From Trebonia sp963785645 (GTDB lineage: Bacteria > Actinomycetota > Actinomycetes > Streptosporangiales > Streptosporangiaceae), in contig CAWAWG010000017.1 in assembly GCA_963785645.1 (NCBI GenBank), positions 62,001-126,000 on the forward strand: a stretch of DNA of 64,000 nt, in the 5' to 3' direction. The position numbers were made by a program, and so were the translations under genes. Positions within the stretch are counted from its first letter, which is position 1. Each line of letters starts with the position of its first letter. The notes under the pieces are model-generated. The model searched no databases, had not been told where the DNA came from, and saw only the letters and a list, made by a program, of their open reading frames with translations. Positions 1 through 7,945 of this stretch are shown here, piece by piece.

Positions 1-413
1 ACGGCGTACGCGGCATCCAGCGCCGAGGCCACCGGCGAGATGAATCCCGCTGCCCGGTCCGCCGACAGCACGCCCTCCCGCTCAAGCACCCGCCGCAGGT
101 CACCTCCCGCAACGAATCGCATGGCGATAAACAGGATCCCGTCGGCCTCATCAGCTTCATACACCGGGATGATGTGCGGGTCATCTACCGATGCCGCGGC
201 TCGCGACTCGGCGATAAACCGCCGCCGGAACGCCGGGTCCCCCGCCAGCGCAGGCGCCAGGATTTTCAGTGCTACCAGCCGATCCAGCCGGATGTCGCGC
301 GCACGGTACACCACCCCCATCCCGCCCGCCGCCACATGGGCTTCCAGCCGGTACCCGGCCAGCATTGAGCCTGGCCGGAATCCGGCCAGATGCGCCGGGA
401 AGTCCTCGCTCAC
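1..413 (-). CDS. Ser/Thr protein kinase, N-terminal part (runs off left edge)
   Basis: Reading leftward from a GTG at 413, the frame encodes the small lobe of a Hanks-type kinase: a glycine-rich loop GGMGVVYRARD at about residues 30-40, the ATP-anchoring lysine in VALKIL at residue 50, and the downstream stretch FIAMRFVAGGDL of the hinge. The frame stays open to the window edge, so the catalytic loop and anything after it are not visible. A GGGGAGGG ribosome-binding site lies just upstream of the GTG, which fixes the start. The family phosphorylates serine or threonine of target proteins, and many actinomycete members are membrane receptors; whether this one has an outer domain cannot be seen. 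Confidence 0.85.
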   Translation of the reverse strand, partial: MSEDFPAHLAGFRPGSMLAGYRLEAHVAAGGMGVVYRARDIRLDRLVALKILAPALAGDPAFRRRFIAESRAAASVDDPHIIPVYEADEADGILFIAMRFVAGGDLRRVLEREGVLSADRAAGFISPVASALDAAYA

Positions 414-519
414 TAACCCTCCCCAGCCTGCACGGCCGCCGTTCGGAACCCGCGTGCTGTTGAAATGACCGCGCGCGACCGGGCCAGTTAGATTATCCGG
501 ACTACCCACTTTTGCCGCA

Positions 520-538
520 ACCACATCATAATTGTGGT
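520..538. promoter_or_regulatory. Short inverted repeat between kinase gene and gene remnants
   Basis: ACCACA and TGTGGT arms are separated by seven A/T-rich bases in the gap upstream of the kinase gene start. This could be a repressor site or a weak hairpin. There is no functional evidence beyond the symmetry and position. Confidence 0.3.
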
Positions 539-623
539 GCTTAAGGTTTGATTTTAGTGAATTACGATAAGGCTGTTCGGAATTTAGATCGCAGACTTTG
601 CCAGTACCGAAACCGGAGGCCGC

Positions 624-746
624 ATGGGAACAACGCCGGGCATGACCTGCCTGGCGACCGGGGCGACCAGCGGGATCGGCAAGGAGACTGCACTTCAGCT
701 AGCCGCGCCGGGCGCGACGGTGGTCATCGTTGGCCGCGATGCCTGC
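624..746 (+). pseudogene. Short-chain dehydrogenase N-terminal remnant
   Basis: The frame from ATG 624 gives TGATSGIGKETALQLA, the glycine-rich cofactor motif (TGxxxGIG) and first helix of an SDR oxidoreductase, followed by the second beta strand ATVVIVGRD. Similarity ends at about 746 and the frame runs on into unrelated sequence. No catalytic YxxxK region follows. This is the first 40 or so residues of a roughly 250-300 residue enzyme, cut off by a deletion or rearrangement. Confidence 0.7.
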
Positions 747-883
747 CTGGTGAACCGGCTGTACCGGGAGTGCCGCATGGGGCCGTTGCGGGCCCGCACG
801 CTTGGCCCCCTTATCCCGAACGGATGGTGGATGTCTCGGAGATCCGGAAGTACCTTGGGCCAGGGTGGGCTAGGACTACTGGC

Positions 884-932
884 ATGGAGTTCTTCTGCTA
901 CCACCGCGACCGGCCCGGCTCCGTGGCCACGG
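884..932 (+). pseudogene. YciI-like protein N-terminal remnant
   Basis: ATG 884 starts MEFFCYHRDRPGSVA, which I recognise as the usual beginning of small YCII-domain proteins of actinomycetes (about 95 residues). Similarity is lost after some 15 residues and no full domain follows. Together with the dehydrogenase remnant just upstream it marks 600-1050 as a graveyard of gene fragments. Confidence 0.5.
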
Positions 933-1120
933 CTCACAACTTGGGCTGGGACGATGTCCTCGCAATCGCCAGCCGCAAGCGTGCCGGGCGGGGGCCTTCG
1001 ATCACCAGATCTTTCTTGAATACGTTGATTAAGGGAATTTGCCGATGACCTTGAGAGAGTCTGGCAAGAATTCCGTCAGGCCGAGGAGAAGAGGCGGTAG
1101 CACGACGGTGGTCCGGGAGA

Positions 1121-3160
1121 CTAGTCGGTAGGGAGGCCCAAGCGGTCGAAGAAGGCACGGTTGCGCTGGTTGGCTACATTCAGGAGGCGGTCAAAGGAGT
1201 TGACTTCGATGTACACCTTGTAGTTGGGGTTGTAGCCGAAGTAGCCGAGCCCGTCCGGTGTCGGGTTAAGGCTGTACTGCTTGCAGCGCTCTTCCACGGT
1301 TGGGGTCAGGTCGGCTATCACGTAGCAGAAGCCGGGGATCTGATCAGACCGCGGAATTCGGCGTCCGCCGGCTGTCTTGACCTTGCCCTCGCGGACCCCT
1401 TCCAGGTACCTCAGCGCCTGAGAGAGCGGGTCCCTCTCCGGGCCTGGTGCGGCGTCGTTCCTCATGGGGCGTTTGATCTCGACCACGACGATCGAAGCGA
1501 GCGGAAGGCTCTCTCCCGTGGAAACCAGGACCGGGCCGTCATGGACCTGAAGCGCCAGCAGGTCTGGTTCGAGCGGTGAAAGCGACTCCGTGATCGGCAT
1601 CGATTTGATCGGCTTGTCGGAAGCGAGATAGTCGTGGAAGGCTAGCGACTCGTCGATCACCCACAGGTTGCTCGCGGCGGCGGCAGGGTCGTCGCTCGTG
1701 ATCCGCATGGGCATGATCAGCGTGTGCACGACGTCTTCCTTGGCGTACTTGCCGCCGATGTCGGCACGGATGGCTTTCGCCAGCAGATCGAGGATTACAC
1801 GCCTGCGGGAGACATACGCGGCAAGGTCCGACTTCTTTATGTCATCGACCCGCAGCAGGTAATCCTGCAGCCTCTCGCTGTACTCCTGACCGTGGATATC
1901 TTCCGCGTCGAGTACACGCTGCCCTTCGAGGAGTAGTTCCGACTCCAAATCGGCGAGGTGCCTGTGCAATTGGAGCTCAAGGTCCTTATCGCTGATGGTG
2001 GGATCGACGCTGAGCTTGTCTTCGCTGATGTGACGAAGGATCGGACGGTACCGAGGCGCCTTCTTAGCCACGAAACGCTCGACACGCCTTCGGCCGGCCT
2101 TCCGCACCTCAGCCAATATCGAGTGGAGGTACTGCTCCACCGCCGCCAGAGCGGCGTCACGTATGTCCGACATGGACGGGTCGTCCTCGTCGAGAGCGCC
2201 GTCCGTCACGTCAGGGATGTCGAAGCCTGTCCGCTCCGGGCGCACCGCGCCGTCCAGGAACGGCGACATCAGGAAACAGGCATACACGAACTCGTCATCG
2301 CCGTCCCGCAGCCTGCCGTGCAGACCCGACACCCTGCCGGAAAGGTTCTCATCGAGAACGACTCTGTTCGCGGCACACCAGTTCAGCTGCGGAGTGGACT
2401 TGCTGCCAGCCTTGAGGCGCAGGTGCACGAGGTCGAACTGGTGGTTCTTGACAGTCATTGCCTGCGCGTTCGAGGAGCTGAGCATGTACTCGTCGTAGAC
2501 CGAGAGCAGCTCAATGCGCTCATCGTCATCGGCAACCACGATATTCGGCGCGCCACCCGGACGAACGAAGTACCACAGGCAGTGCTCCAAGATGTCCTTG
2601 GCAATGGGAAGAGCGTTCTTAGGCGCGTGCTGCCGGTAGACCTCGTCGAAGTCCAGCAACTGCACCGTGGAACCCGTCTCGGATGCCGAAGAGCCTCGCG
2701 CCGATCTCTCGTAGACGCCGCGGATGGCCGAGAACTCGAACTCGCGAGCCTTCATGCTCCCGCCAGCGTCACGGTAATGGCTAGCGACTTCAACCTTCTT
2801 GAAAGCCTTCAGCCAAAGAAGCCGACCTACTCCACGGCAGCCGTGCTTGGACTTGTACTCGCTGTCGAGCATTTGGAACGAGTCCATGTTGGCGTCGTGG
2901 AAACCCTCGCCATTGTCGGTCACGACGAATCCGGTGATTGGTGCGGCAACTGTGGCCTGCGGACCTTCGCTGATCGGCAACGGTACCTGCTGATCGCGGA
3001 CGATTCTGACTTCAATGCGCGCCGAGTCCATATCGGCACCGTGCGCCTCGTCAACTGCCTGGATGGCATTGACTACGGCCTCGAAGAGCGGCCACAGGGC
3101 ACGGCTCTTCGCCAGCGATGTGTTCCGCAGCCGCCCCGTGAGCGAAGCGTTAATCGCCAT
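1121..3160 (-). CDS. GHKL ATPase with C-terminal PD-(D/E)XK-like region, putative defence protein
   Basis: A 679-residue protein. The N-terminal part is a GHKL (gyrase/Hsp90/histidine kinase/MutL) ATP-binding fold: N-box E27-x3-N31, G1 box DNGEG at 82-86 and G2 box GCRGVGRL at 107-114. The centre is helical without a recognised domain. Near the C-terminus, PDLLAL (D533) followed by VVVEIKRP (E561, K563) fits the D...ExK core of a PD-(D/E)XK nuclease. The likely mechanism, by inference, is ATP-driven dimer closure coupled to DNA cleavage, as proposed for bacterial MORC/MutL-like proteins near restriction systems. It is a single gene with no obvious partner, at the edge of a region rich in restriction genes. 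The ATG start at 3160 is preceded by GGGTGG. A non-nuclease role is possible if the C-terminal match is coincidental. Confidence 0.75.
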   Translation of the reverse strand: MAINASLTGRLRNTSLAKSRALWPLFEAVVNAIQAVDEAHGADMDSARIEVRIVRDQQVPLPISEGPQATVAAPITGFVVTDNGEGFHDANMDSFQMLDSEYKSKHGCRGVGRLLWLKAFKKVEVASHYRDAGGSMKAREFEFSAIRGVYERSARGSSASETGSTVQLLDFDEVYRQHAPKNALPIAKDILEHCLWYFVRPGGAPNIVVADDDERIELLSVYDEYMLSSSNAQAMTVKNHQFDLVHLRLKAGSKSTPQLNWCAANRVVLDENLSGRVSGLHGRLRDGDDEFVYACFLMSPFLDGAVRPERTGFDIPDVTDGALDEDDPSMSDIRDAALAAVEQYLHSILAEVRKAGRRRVERFVAKKAPRYRPILRHISEDKLSVDPTISDKDLELQLHRHLADLESELLLEGQRVLDAEDIHGQEYSERLQDYLLRVDDIKKSDLAAYVSRRRVILDLLAKAIRADIGGKYAKEDVVHTLIMPMRITSDDPAAAASNLWVIDESLAFHDYLASDKPIKSMPITESLSPLEPDLLALQVHDGPVLVSTGESLPLASIVVVEIKRPMRNDAAPGPERDPLSQALRYLEGVREGKVKTAGGRRIPRSDQIPGFCYVIADLTPTVEERCKQYSLNPTPDGLGYFGYNPNYKVYIEVNSFDRLLNVANQRNRAFFDRLGLPTD

Positions 3161-3251
3161 TGACCCACCACCCGCCCTCTCCAGCTATGTACGCATAGTA
3201 GCCGTCGGCTCGCTTCAGGTCCGTCGATCCATACCGACACGACGCAATCTA

Positions 3252-3416
3252 CTACACGAGTGTGCACGACAGTCTTCCATCAGGGGCGACCGCATAGCCT
3301 GCCGTCGGGGACGCCATCTCTGACGAGTCCTTCGGGTGGGTAGCCCCGTCGGTCAGGATGACCCGCAGTCCGGTCACGGGGTTGCCGCCGAGCGGGCCTT
3401 CGGCCAGGACTGTGCG
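3252..3416 (-). pseudogene. Elongation factor G / TetM-like domain IV fragment
   Basis: The minus-strand frame reads AEGPLGGNPVTGLRVILTDG followed by ATHPKDSSEM, which matches domain IV of EF-G-type GTPases (consensus GPLAGxPVxxVxVxLxDGxxHxxDSSE). Only about 54 codons remain before a stop, with no GTPase domain. It is more like the ribosome-protection or EF-G2 type than the housekeeping FusA, by inference. It sits just upstream of the maltokinase-cap gene on the other strand. Confidence 0.6.
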
Positions 3417-3449
3417 AGGTCTGGGACGACGGGGTGGGATGCTGGTCTC

Positions 3450-4115
3450 ATGTCCATCATTCACCGGACGACGCTCACGCCGACGAAACTGGAGTTGCTC
3501 AGCGGCTGGCTTCCGTCGCGGCCCTGGTACCGGGGAAGCGGAGGTGCACCTGCGCTGGCGAAGACCGGCGGGTTCCGGCTCGATGACCCGGACGGGGCGG
3601 TCGGCATCGAGCTGATGGTAGTCACCGACACGGCGGGCGGGCAGCCGGTGGCCTATCACGTGCCGCTCACCTACCGCGGCAAGCCGCTCGACGGAGCCGA
3701 CGGCGCGCTGATCGGGACCGCCGAGCACGGGGTGCTCGGCACCCGCTGGGTATACGACGGCACGCGGGACCCGGTGTTCGCGGAACGAATCGTGGCGCTC
3801 ATCCAGGGCACGGCCGAACCCCAGGCGCAAAGCCAGAACGACACGCCCGATCTCACGGTCCGCACCCGGGCAGTCTCACCTGCCAGGCTCGATCCGGGCG
3901 GGTTCTCGGCGGCCGACGGATCCGACGGCACGCGGCTCACGATCGATGTCGGCGACGCCGGGCAGTTGAGCGTCCGCATCACCCGCGTCCTGGACGCCGG
4001 GACCGATCCCGGCACTTCGGCCGCGGGCCCTGGGACTGGCTACGTCACGGCCCAGTGGCAATCACCCGACTCAACGACGGCCCGGAGCGTCTTCGCAACG
4101 GCGGAACACGGCTGA
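3450..4115 (+). CDS. Maltokinase N-terminal cap-like domain protein, copy 1
   Basis: 221 residues from ATG 3450. The sequence (MSIIHRTTLTPTKLELL, VTDTAGGQPVAYHVPLTYRG, GTAEHGVLGTRWVYDGTRDP) is the stand-alone cap-like domain that precedes the kinase domain in actinobacterial maltokinases (Mak/Pep2). Actinomycete genomes often carry it alone, misnamed as a 1,4-alpha-glucan branching protein. No kinase domain follows, so it is not a maltokinase; its function is unknown. A near-identical paralogue lies at 51540-52205 and a 46-bp scrap at 5996-6041. Similarity between the two full copies extends about 25 bp upstream of the start. The gene ends against a strong hairpin shared with the convergent neighbour. 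Confidence 0.85.
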   Translation: MSIIHRTTLTPTKLELLSGWLPSRPWYRGSGGAPALAKTGGFRLDDPDGAVGIELMVVTDTAGGQPVAYHVPLTYRGKPLDGADGALIGTAEHGVLGTRWVYDGTRDPVFAERIVALIQGTAEPQAQSQNDTPDLTVRTRAVSPARLDPGGFSAADGSDGTRLTIDVGDAGQLSVRITRVLDAGTDPGTSAAGPGTGYVTAQWQSPDSTTARSVFATAEHG

Positions 4116-4243
4116 GTCCGAACAGCGACCTGGGGTGACCGATATCACCTCGCCGGACACAGCCGAGTCGCTGGATGAGCACAAGCAAATCCGGGCATGC
4201 CGGGCAAGCGATCCCGGCTTGGCCCGCCACCTGACATAAAAGC

Positions 4244-4282
4244 GCTGTCCCCCGGCTCGCCGTTTGCGGGCCGGGGGACAGC
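4244..4282. terminator. Bidirectional hairpin terminator
   Basis: A perfect 13-bp inverted repeat, GCTGTCCCCCGGC and GCCGGGGGACAGC, with a 13-nt loop lies between the convergent maltokinase-cap and BP74-like genes. It has no long T-run, as is usual in high-GC actinomycetes. Confidence 0.8.
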
Positions 4283-4299
4283 ACTAAATATCGCGGCCG

Positions 4300-4644
4300 T
4301 TAGCTAGCGGTGACCAGCTCGCGGGTGAGCCGCGACGACCACGGGCACCAGAAGCAGCCGGGCAGGAACGCCCCGCACGCCTCGTCGAGGTGGTCTTCCA
4401 CGTAGTCGAGGTTGGCGTCGCATACCTCGATGGCCACCGTGAAGAACGTGATGGTCTCCGGGTCGAGGTGGAATGACCAGCCCGGGTTGTAGTCGACTGA
4501 CCGCTTCCTGATTCGCCCCATCACGTGGGTCGACATCGTCTCCTCACCGGAGAGGATGCGGCGCGCCTCTGCGATGCGCTGTTCGTTGGTAAGCCGGATG
4601 ACGAATTCCTTGCCGGAATAGTCGGTGAATGCGAAATCTGCCAC
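4300..4644 (-). CDS. BP74-like domain protein
   Basis: 114 residues from the GTG at 4644, chosen because AAGGGGG sits five bases upstream; an ATG at 4686 in frame would add 14 residues. The body (FAFTDYSGKEFVIRLT, AEARRILSGEE, HVMGRI, NPGWSFHLDPETITFF) matches the N-terminal domain of the Dictyostelium calcium-dependent protein BP74, which is also found in bacteria. A conserved cysteine-rich end, CGAFLPGCFWCPWSS, follows and may bind a metal or form disulfides. There is no signal peptide. The role in bacteria is not established. It is convergent with the maltokinase-cap gene and follows the MauE-thioredoxin fusion on the same strand. Confidence 0.7.
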   Translation of the reverse strand: MADFAFTDYSGKEFVIRLTNEQRIAEARRILSGEETMSTHVMGRIRKRSVDYNPGWSFHLDPETITFFTVAIEVCDANLDYVEDHLDEACGAFLPGCFWCPWSSRLTRELVTAS

Positions 4645-4754
4645 TTCTTCCCCCTTGATCAGTCGCTTGCAGGGAAAGCTTAACAACTACTGTGAGCAAC
4701 GGAAAGCCATAGATTTTGCACGGAAAATCCTTATTGAACCTTTTGCCATACTGA

Positions 4755-5765
4755 TTAAGTAACTGGAATGCGCGGTTCCGGGATACTCTTCGCCGCCTTC
4801 ACCGAGACCAGCAGCTCGCGGATGGCGATCGGCCCGCGGGCGACCGGCGCGGCAATCCGCCCGTCGGCCGCGACCAGCACCGCCGACGGCGTCCCCCGCA
4901 CCCGGTAGCGCAGAGCCGCCTCGTTGCCCGACTGCACCAGCAGCGGCACGTCGCCGAGGCCGCGCTCGCGGCCCCAGGCGAGGTTCTCCTCGATGTCGCC
5001 GTTGGCGATCACCGTGACCGTCAGCCGCCCGAGCAGGCGCTCCTGCCAGCGCGGCAGTTCGCCGGCCAGCGTCGCACAGATCTCGCAGCCGGGGTGGGTG
5101 AAGACCAGCAGCACGCTTGTGCCGCCGGCCAGGAGCCGTTCCATGCTGGTGCGGCCGCCCGGCGAGCCAGGCAACTCGAACTCGGGTGCCACCGATCCGG
5201 GAGGCAGCCCTTCGGCGCCCAGCGTCGACAGCGCTTGGCGATCGACCTGGCGCCGCAGCGCCCGGACCTGTCCAGCCAGCCAGAACAGCACCGCGCCGAC
5301 CACCGCCAGGGCGGCCAGCCCGAACGCGTACCCGCCCGGTAGCGCTTGCGGCACCCGCGGGCGGGCCAGGCTCCCCCAGATCACCGCCACCGCTATCATC
5401 ATCAGCGCCCCGTTGCGGACGACGGTGCCGGCGCCGATCGGCTTATCACTCACCGCCCCCAGGCATGAGCAAGCCGGCCGCTGGCCCCTGTACAGCAAGC
5501 GCGCCACCGCGGCGGTGAACACGCCAAGCAGCAGCAGCGCCGCCAGACCGGCCCACGGCGCCGTTACGCTCGGCAGCAGCGCTACCGCCAGGGTGGCCTC
5601 CAATAGCGGCAGCCCCCAAGCCACCGCGCCCACCCAGTCGGCTGGCACCGCGAACTCGGCGACCGCCTTCCTGGTACCCGCGCGGTCGGCTTGCTTGCCG
5701 AACGCCGACAAACCGAACACCGCGCCGAGTACCAGCCGCGCGATCCATACACCGCTTGCTACCAC
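4755..5765 (-). CDS. MauE/DoxX-type membrane protein fused to thioredoxin-like domain
   Basis: 336 residues from GTG 5765, preceded by GGGGAGG at good spacing. The N-terminal half has about four membrane helices and a central CSC pair (PACSCLG, near residue 98), as in MauE-like electron carriers. A further helix near the middle leads to an outer thioredoxin/AhpC-TlpA fold with the redox pair C227-E-I-C230 (HPGCEICATL) and a cis-proline region GTPSAVLV. In the methylamine dehydrogenase system MauE and MauD are separate and help form disulfides in a periplasmic subunit; here both are one chain, so electrons could pass directly across the membrane to the thioredoxin domain. The substrate is unknown; the Cys-rich BP74-like protein next door is a possible client, by position only. 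Confidence 0.8.
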   Translation of the reverse strand: MVASGVWIARLVLGAVFGLSAFGKQADRAGTRKAVAEFAVPADWVGAVAWGLPLLEATLAVALLPSVTAPWAGLAALLLLGVFTAAVARLLYRGQRPACSCLGAVSDKPIGAGTVVRNGALMMIAVAVIWGSLARPRVPQALPGGYAFGLAALAVVGAVLFWLAGQVRALRRQVDRQALSTLGAEGLPPGSVAPEFELPGSPGGRTSMERLLAGGTSVLLVFTHPGCEICATLAGELPRWQERLLGRLTVTVIANGDIEENLAWGRERGLGDVPLLVQSGNEAALRYRVRGTPSAVLVAADGRIAAPVARGPIAIRELLVSVKAAKSIPEPRIPVT

Positions 5766-5995
5766 GACAGGCCTCCCCTTGCTCAGACTCGAAGACCTAT
5801 CGTGGCCGGCCAGGACGGAATGAAGCAAGGAAGATACGCAGGGTAAGCATCTTGGCTTGTGGATGCCGGAAACCTATGCCACCAGGCGATACTCATGAAT
5901 CACGCCTCCGGCGCGATCGCGCCGCAGGACGCGGAAGTGGCCCAGGCCGGTGACGCTATCTGGCAGCGGGCGCAGCGGCGCGGCCTGGTTCAGGG

Positions 5996-6041
5996 TGCGG
6001 TCGGCGTCGAGCTGATGGTGGTCACCGACACGGCGCGCTGA
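5996..6041 (+). pseudogene. Scrap of a third maltokinase-cap gene copy
   Basis: The bases encoding AVGVELMVVTDTA are almost identical to the matching part of the copies at 3450 and 51540, then end at a TGA. Nothing else of the gene remains on either side. Confidence 0.65.
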
Positions 6042-6130
6042 CCGGGACCGCCGGAAGTGACAACGAGTCCGCGTGGTTTGGTGCCTGCCAGGGCTCGTCC
6101 ATCAATCTGGCGGGACAGGGATAGTCACGG

Positions 6131-6192
6131 GCTGGACAGTAATGACTGGGGATGGCAGTAAGCAGAATTCGTTCGGGATGAGCTTGGTGTGG
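6131..6192 (+). repeat. Interspersed ~60-bp repeat, copy A
   Basis: Shares with the copies at 37290, 43819 and 51425 the order CAGTAATGACTGGGG, GGCAGTAA, then TCGTTCGGGATGA and TTGGTG. Similarity with the 37290 copy extends further right into GGTGTGGA and a G/C-rich tail. It lies downstream of the DUF397 gene that ends at 6219 on the other strand. It does not look coding. Confidence 0.7.
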
Positions 6193-6218
6193 ATTTGCCG
6201 CGGCGGGGGGCAGGCTGG

Positions 6219-6425
6219 TTACCGGGCTGCTTCTTCGCGGATGCGGGCGGTGAAGTCGGCGAATGCGCGGGGGGTGAGGCGCAGTACCGGGCCGCGGCCA
6301 CGGTCCTTGGTGTCGCGGACCAAGACGTGGCCGTGGTCGGCGACGCCGGCCTCTACGCACTCGCTGTTGCTGCCGCCGCTGTAGGTGCTCTTTCGCCACG
6401 TGGCGCTGTCTGTGGTGGTGTCCAT
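6219..6425 (-). CDS. DUF397 protein
   Basis: 68 residues: TWRKSTYSGGSNSECVE, then VLVRDTKDRG and LTPRAFADFTARI, the full DUF397 pattern. Such small proteins are encoded next to XRE/DUF5753 regulators throughout the actinomycetes; in Streptomyces the pair Scr1/Scr2 behaves like a toxin-antitoxin-type regulatory couple. The start overlaps by 73 bp, in another frame, the 3' end of the regulator gene upstream, so the two are co-transcribed. Confidence 0.9.
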   Translation of the reverse strand: MDTTTDSATWRKSTYSGGSNSECVEAGVADHGHVLVRDTKDRGRGPVLRLTPRAFADFTARIREEAAR

Positions 6426-7225
6426 GTCTCCCGAGCTACCTTTCGGATGAAGTCTCGTGACGCACGCGCTGACAGGGCGTTGTCTCTCAGCGTGTCGTAC
6501 GTTACTGCCACTCTCGCTAGCCGCTTCGCGTTCCTGGTGGTTTCCCCGTTGTCAGGACTCTCGAAGAAGACCATACCGGGCGCGTCGTCGGGAAACCAGA
6601 GGATAACGAATGCCCCTTGCAGTCCCACGTGAGCGCCGACATCCGTGGGGAGGACCTGGACGGACACCCGTGGCCGCTCTGACGTGTCGATCAGGTGCGC
6701 AAGTTGGTCGCGCATCACCGTCGCCCCGCCGATTGGCCGGTAGAGCACGGACTCGTCGATCACCACACCGAGCGACGGAGGGACGTCCCGATCGAGGATT
6801 GCCTGGCGTTCCAACCGTGCGGCGATGGTGGCGTCGATCTTGGGGTTTCCGTCCACTGCCCGCCACGCCTCAGCGACCGCGCAGACGTACCCCTCTGTCT
6901 GCAACAGGCCGGGAATCAAGAGTGGGTTCGCCATGCGGATGACCGACGCGTGCTGCTCGGCGTCGGCATACGTGCGGAATTGCCAATCACCGGCGGAGTC
7001 GAGCAGTTCGGTGAACAATCCCTCCAATTCCGGAAATCCCAGCCGGTCGAGGGCATCGGCGAACTCCGGGCTTGGGGGGTTGCGGCCGGTCTCAACCTTG
7101 CTCACCATCTCACTGCTGAAGCCGATGCGCTTGCCCAGTGCCTCCTGGCTCCAGGCTCTCTTGCTGCGCAGCCGTCTCAGTTCATGGGCGAAGTGCGCGA
7201 ACAGGGGATTCAACTCTGAATTCAT
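6353..7225 (-). CDS. XRE-family regulator with DUF5753 (Scr1-like)
   Basis: 290 residues from ATG 7225, with GGAG seven bases upstream. A helix-turn-helix at about residues 12-66 (LRRLRSKRAWSQEALGKRIG, MVSKVETGRNPPS) is followed by the DUF5753 ligand/partner domain (NPLLIPGLLQTEGYV, ARLERQAIL, VIDESVLYRPIGG, SVQVLPTDVGAHVG). The C-terminal tail PPQTAPRGERAPT runs past the usual end and overlaps the DUF397 gene. The divergent promoter region at 7226-7427 contains repeated GTAAC motifs that recur at 40.3 kb. The small genes at 7428 and 7628 are divergent from it. It probably autoregulates this locus. Confidence 0.9.
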   Translation of the reverse strand: MNSELNPLFAHFAHELRRLRSKRAWSQEALGKRIGFSSEMVSKVETGRNPPSPEFADALDRLGFPELEGLFTELLDSAGDWQFRTYADAEQHASVIRMANPLLIPGLLQTEGYVCAVAEAWRAVDGNPKIDATIAARLERQAILDRDVPPSLGVVIDESVLYRPIGGATVMRDQLAHLIDTSERPRVSVQVLPTDVGAHVGLQGAFVILWFPDDAPGMVFFESPDNGETTRNAKRLARVAVTYDTLRDNALSARASRDFIRKVARETWTPPQTAPRGERAPTAAAATASA

Positions 7226-7264
7226 CAGACTGCTCCATAACGGGTCGTAACGCAGCTGCGTGTA

Positions 7265-7346
7265 TCCGTAACGTCTCTGACCGTACCGTCGCAAACCGGC
7301 CCGCGCCACGCGCAACGCGCAGAATCGGTCACACGTTTCGCCGCCG
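7265..7346. repeat. Duplicated regulatory segment, copy 1
   Basis: About 80 bp between the XRE gene and the divergent small gene is repeated at 40316-40396: CCGTAACGTCTCTGA, CCGTCGCAAACCGG, CGCGCCACGCGCA, TCGGTCACACGT. It contains CGTAACG boxes and lies where both divergent promoters should be, so it may carry the operator of the XRE regulator. The second copy lies without an XRE gene. Confidence 0.6.
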
Positions 7347-7427
7347 CTCCTGTTCACTCTCTCCCCCTTCCGGGAGCGGCGGCGGGACGGCCAAGAAGAA
7401 TCCGCGATCTGTGAGAGCAGGAAGGTC

Positions 7428-7613
7428 ATGAGTGAGAGTGACGACATTGCCAAGCTAGACGATCCGACTTTCATTGACTTGCGCAGGCGCGTGCGTGAGG
7501 AGTTGGAGAGCATGCCGGAGCACGAGGTAAGTGCCGAACTGGCGGCGCGTTTCCAGAGGCTCGATGAGGAGTTTCTGCGACGGGCGCGGATCGCGTGGAC
7601 ACAGGACAGTTAG
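7428..7613 (+). CDS. Small conserved acidic protein
   Basis: 61 residues, highly charged and probably helical: KLDDPTFIDLRRRVREELE, then SAELAARFQRLDEEFLRRA. Short proteins of this pattern (KLDDxxFxxxRRRVRExLE) are common beside XRE/DUF397 genes in actinomycetes; their function is unknown. It is divergent from the XRE gene and is followed 15 bp later by another small gene, suggesting a two-gene transcript. Confidence 0.75.
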   Translation: MSESDDIAKLDDPTFIDLRRRVREELESMPEHEVSAELAARFQRLDEEFLRRARIAWTQDS

Positions 7614-7627
7614 AGAGGATAGAAACG

Positions 7628-7789
7628 ATGAATGACGCGACGCAGGTAATCGCTAAGCTGAGCGCTCCGGTCGCACGGATGCTGGCAGTGGAGATTCTTT
7701 TGGCCGATCCAGAGGCCCTGCACGATGATGTGCTCGAATCGTGCCTTTACCTCCTGAGGGAAAAATTGAGGTCGGGGATCGTTGCTTGA
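7628..7789 (+). CDS. Small conserved protein, paralogue of 50140
   Basis: 53 residues from ATG 7628. The core VARMLAVEILLADPEALHDD followed by VLESCLYLLREKLR is repeated almost word for word in the protein at 50140-50307 (AVEILLADPESLRDDVLEAC). Both lie on the opposite strand to an XRE/DUF397 pair, so the family belongs to this module. Its function is unknown; the length and helical make-up suit a small partner protein. A perfect terminator hairpin follows at 7873. Confidence 0.7.
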   Translation: MNDATQVIAKLSAPVARMLAVEILLADPEALHDDVLESCLYLLREKLRSGIVA

Positions 7790-7872
7790 CCCGACTCGGC
7801 CAAGGACTCCTAACCCACTCGACGGGTGGGATTGGATTCGGGGAACGCACCTTTCCCTTGTTGTGCATCCGT

Positions 7873-7914
7873 CCCCAGTTCGTCCGCACCCGTTCCGGTG
7901 CGGACGAACTGGGG
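7873..7914. terminator. Strong bidirectional hairpin
   Basis: An 18-bp perfect stem (CCCCAGTTCGTCCGCACC and its complement) with a 6-nt loop, placed between the small plus-strand gene and the convergent endonuclease gene. Confidence 0.85.
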
Positions 7915-7945
7915 GTGTCAATTGCCGGTCTTGAGCATAGCGCGG

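Noticed and set aside
1958..3163. 401-codon open frame on the plus strand
   Set aside because: Antisense to the GHKL ATPase gene, with no recognisable domain.
3450..4115. 1,4-alpha-glucan branching enzyme
   Set aside because: This common database label is not supported: there is no GH13 or GH57 domain, only the cap-like domain.
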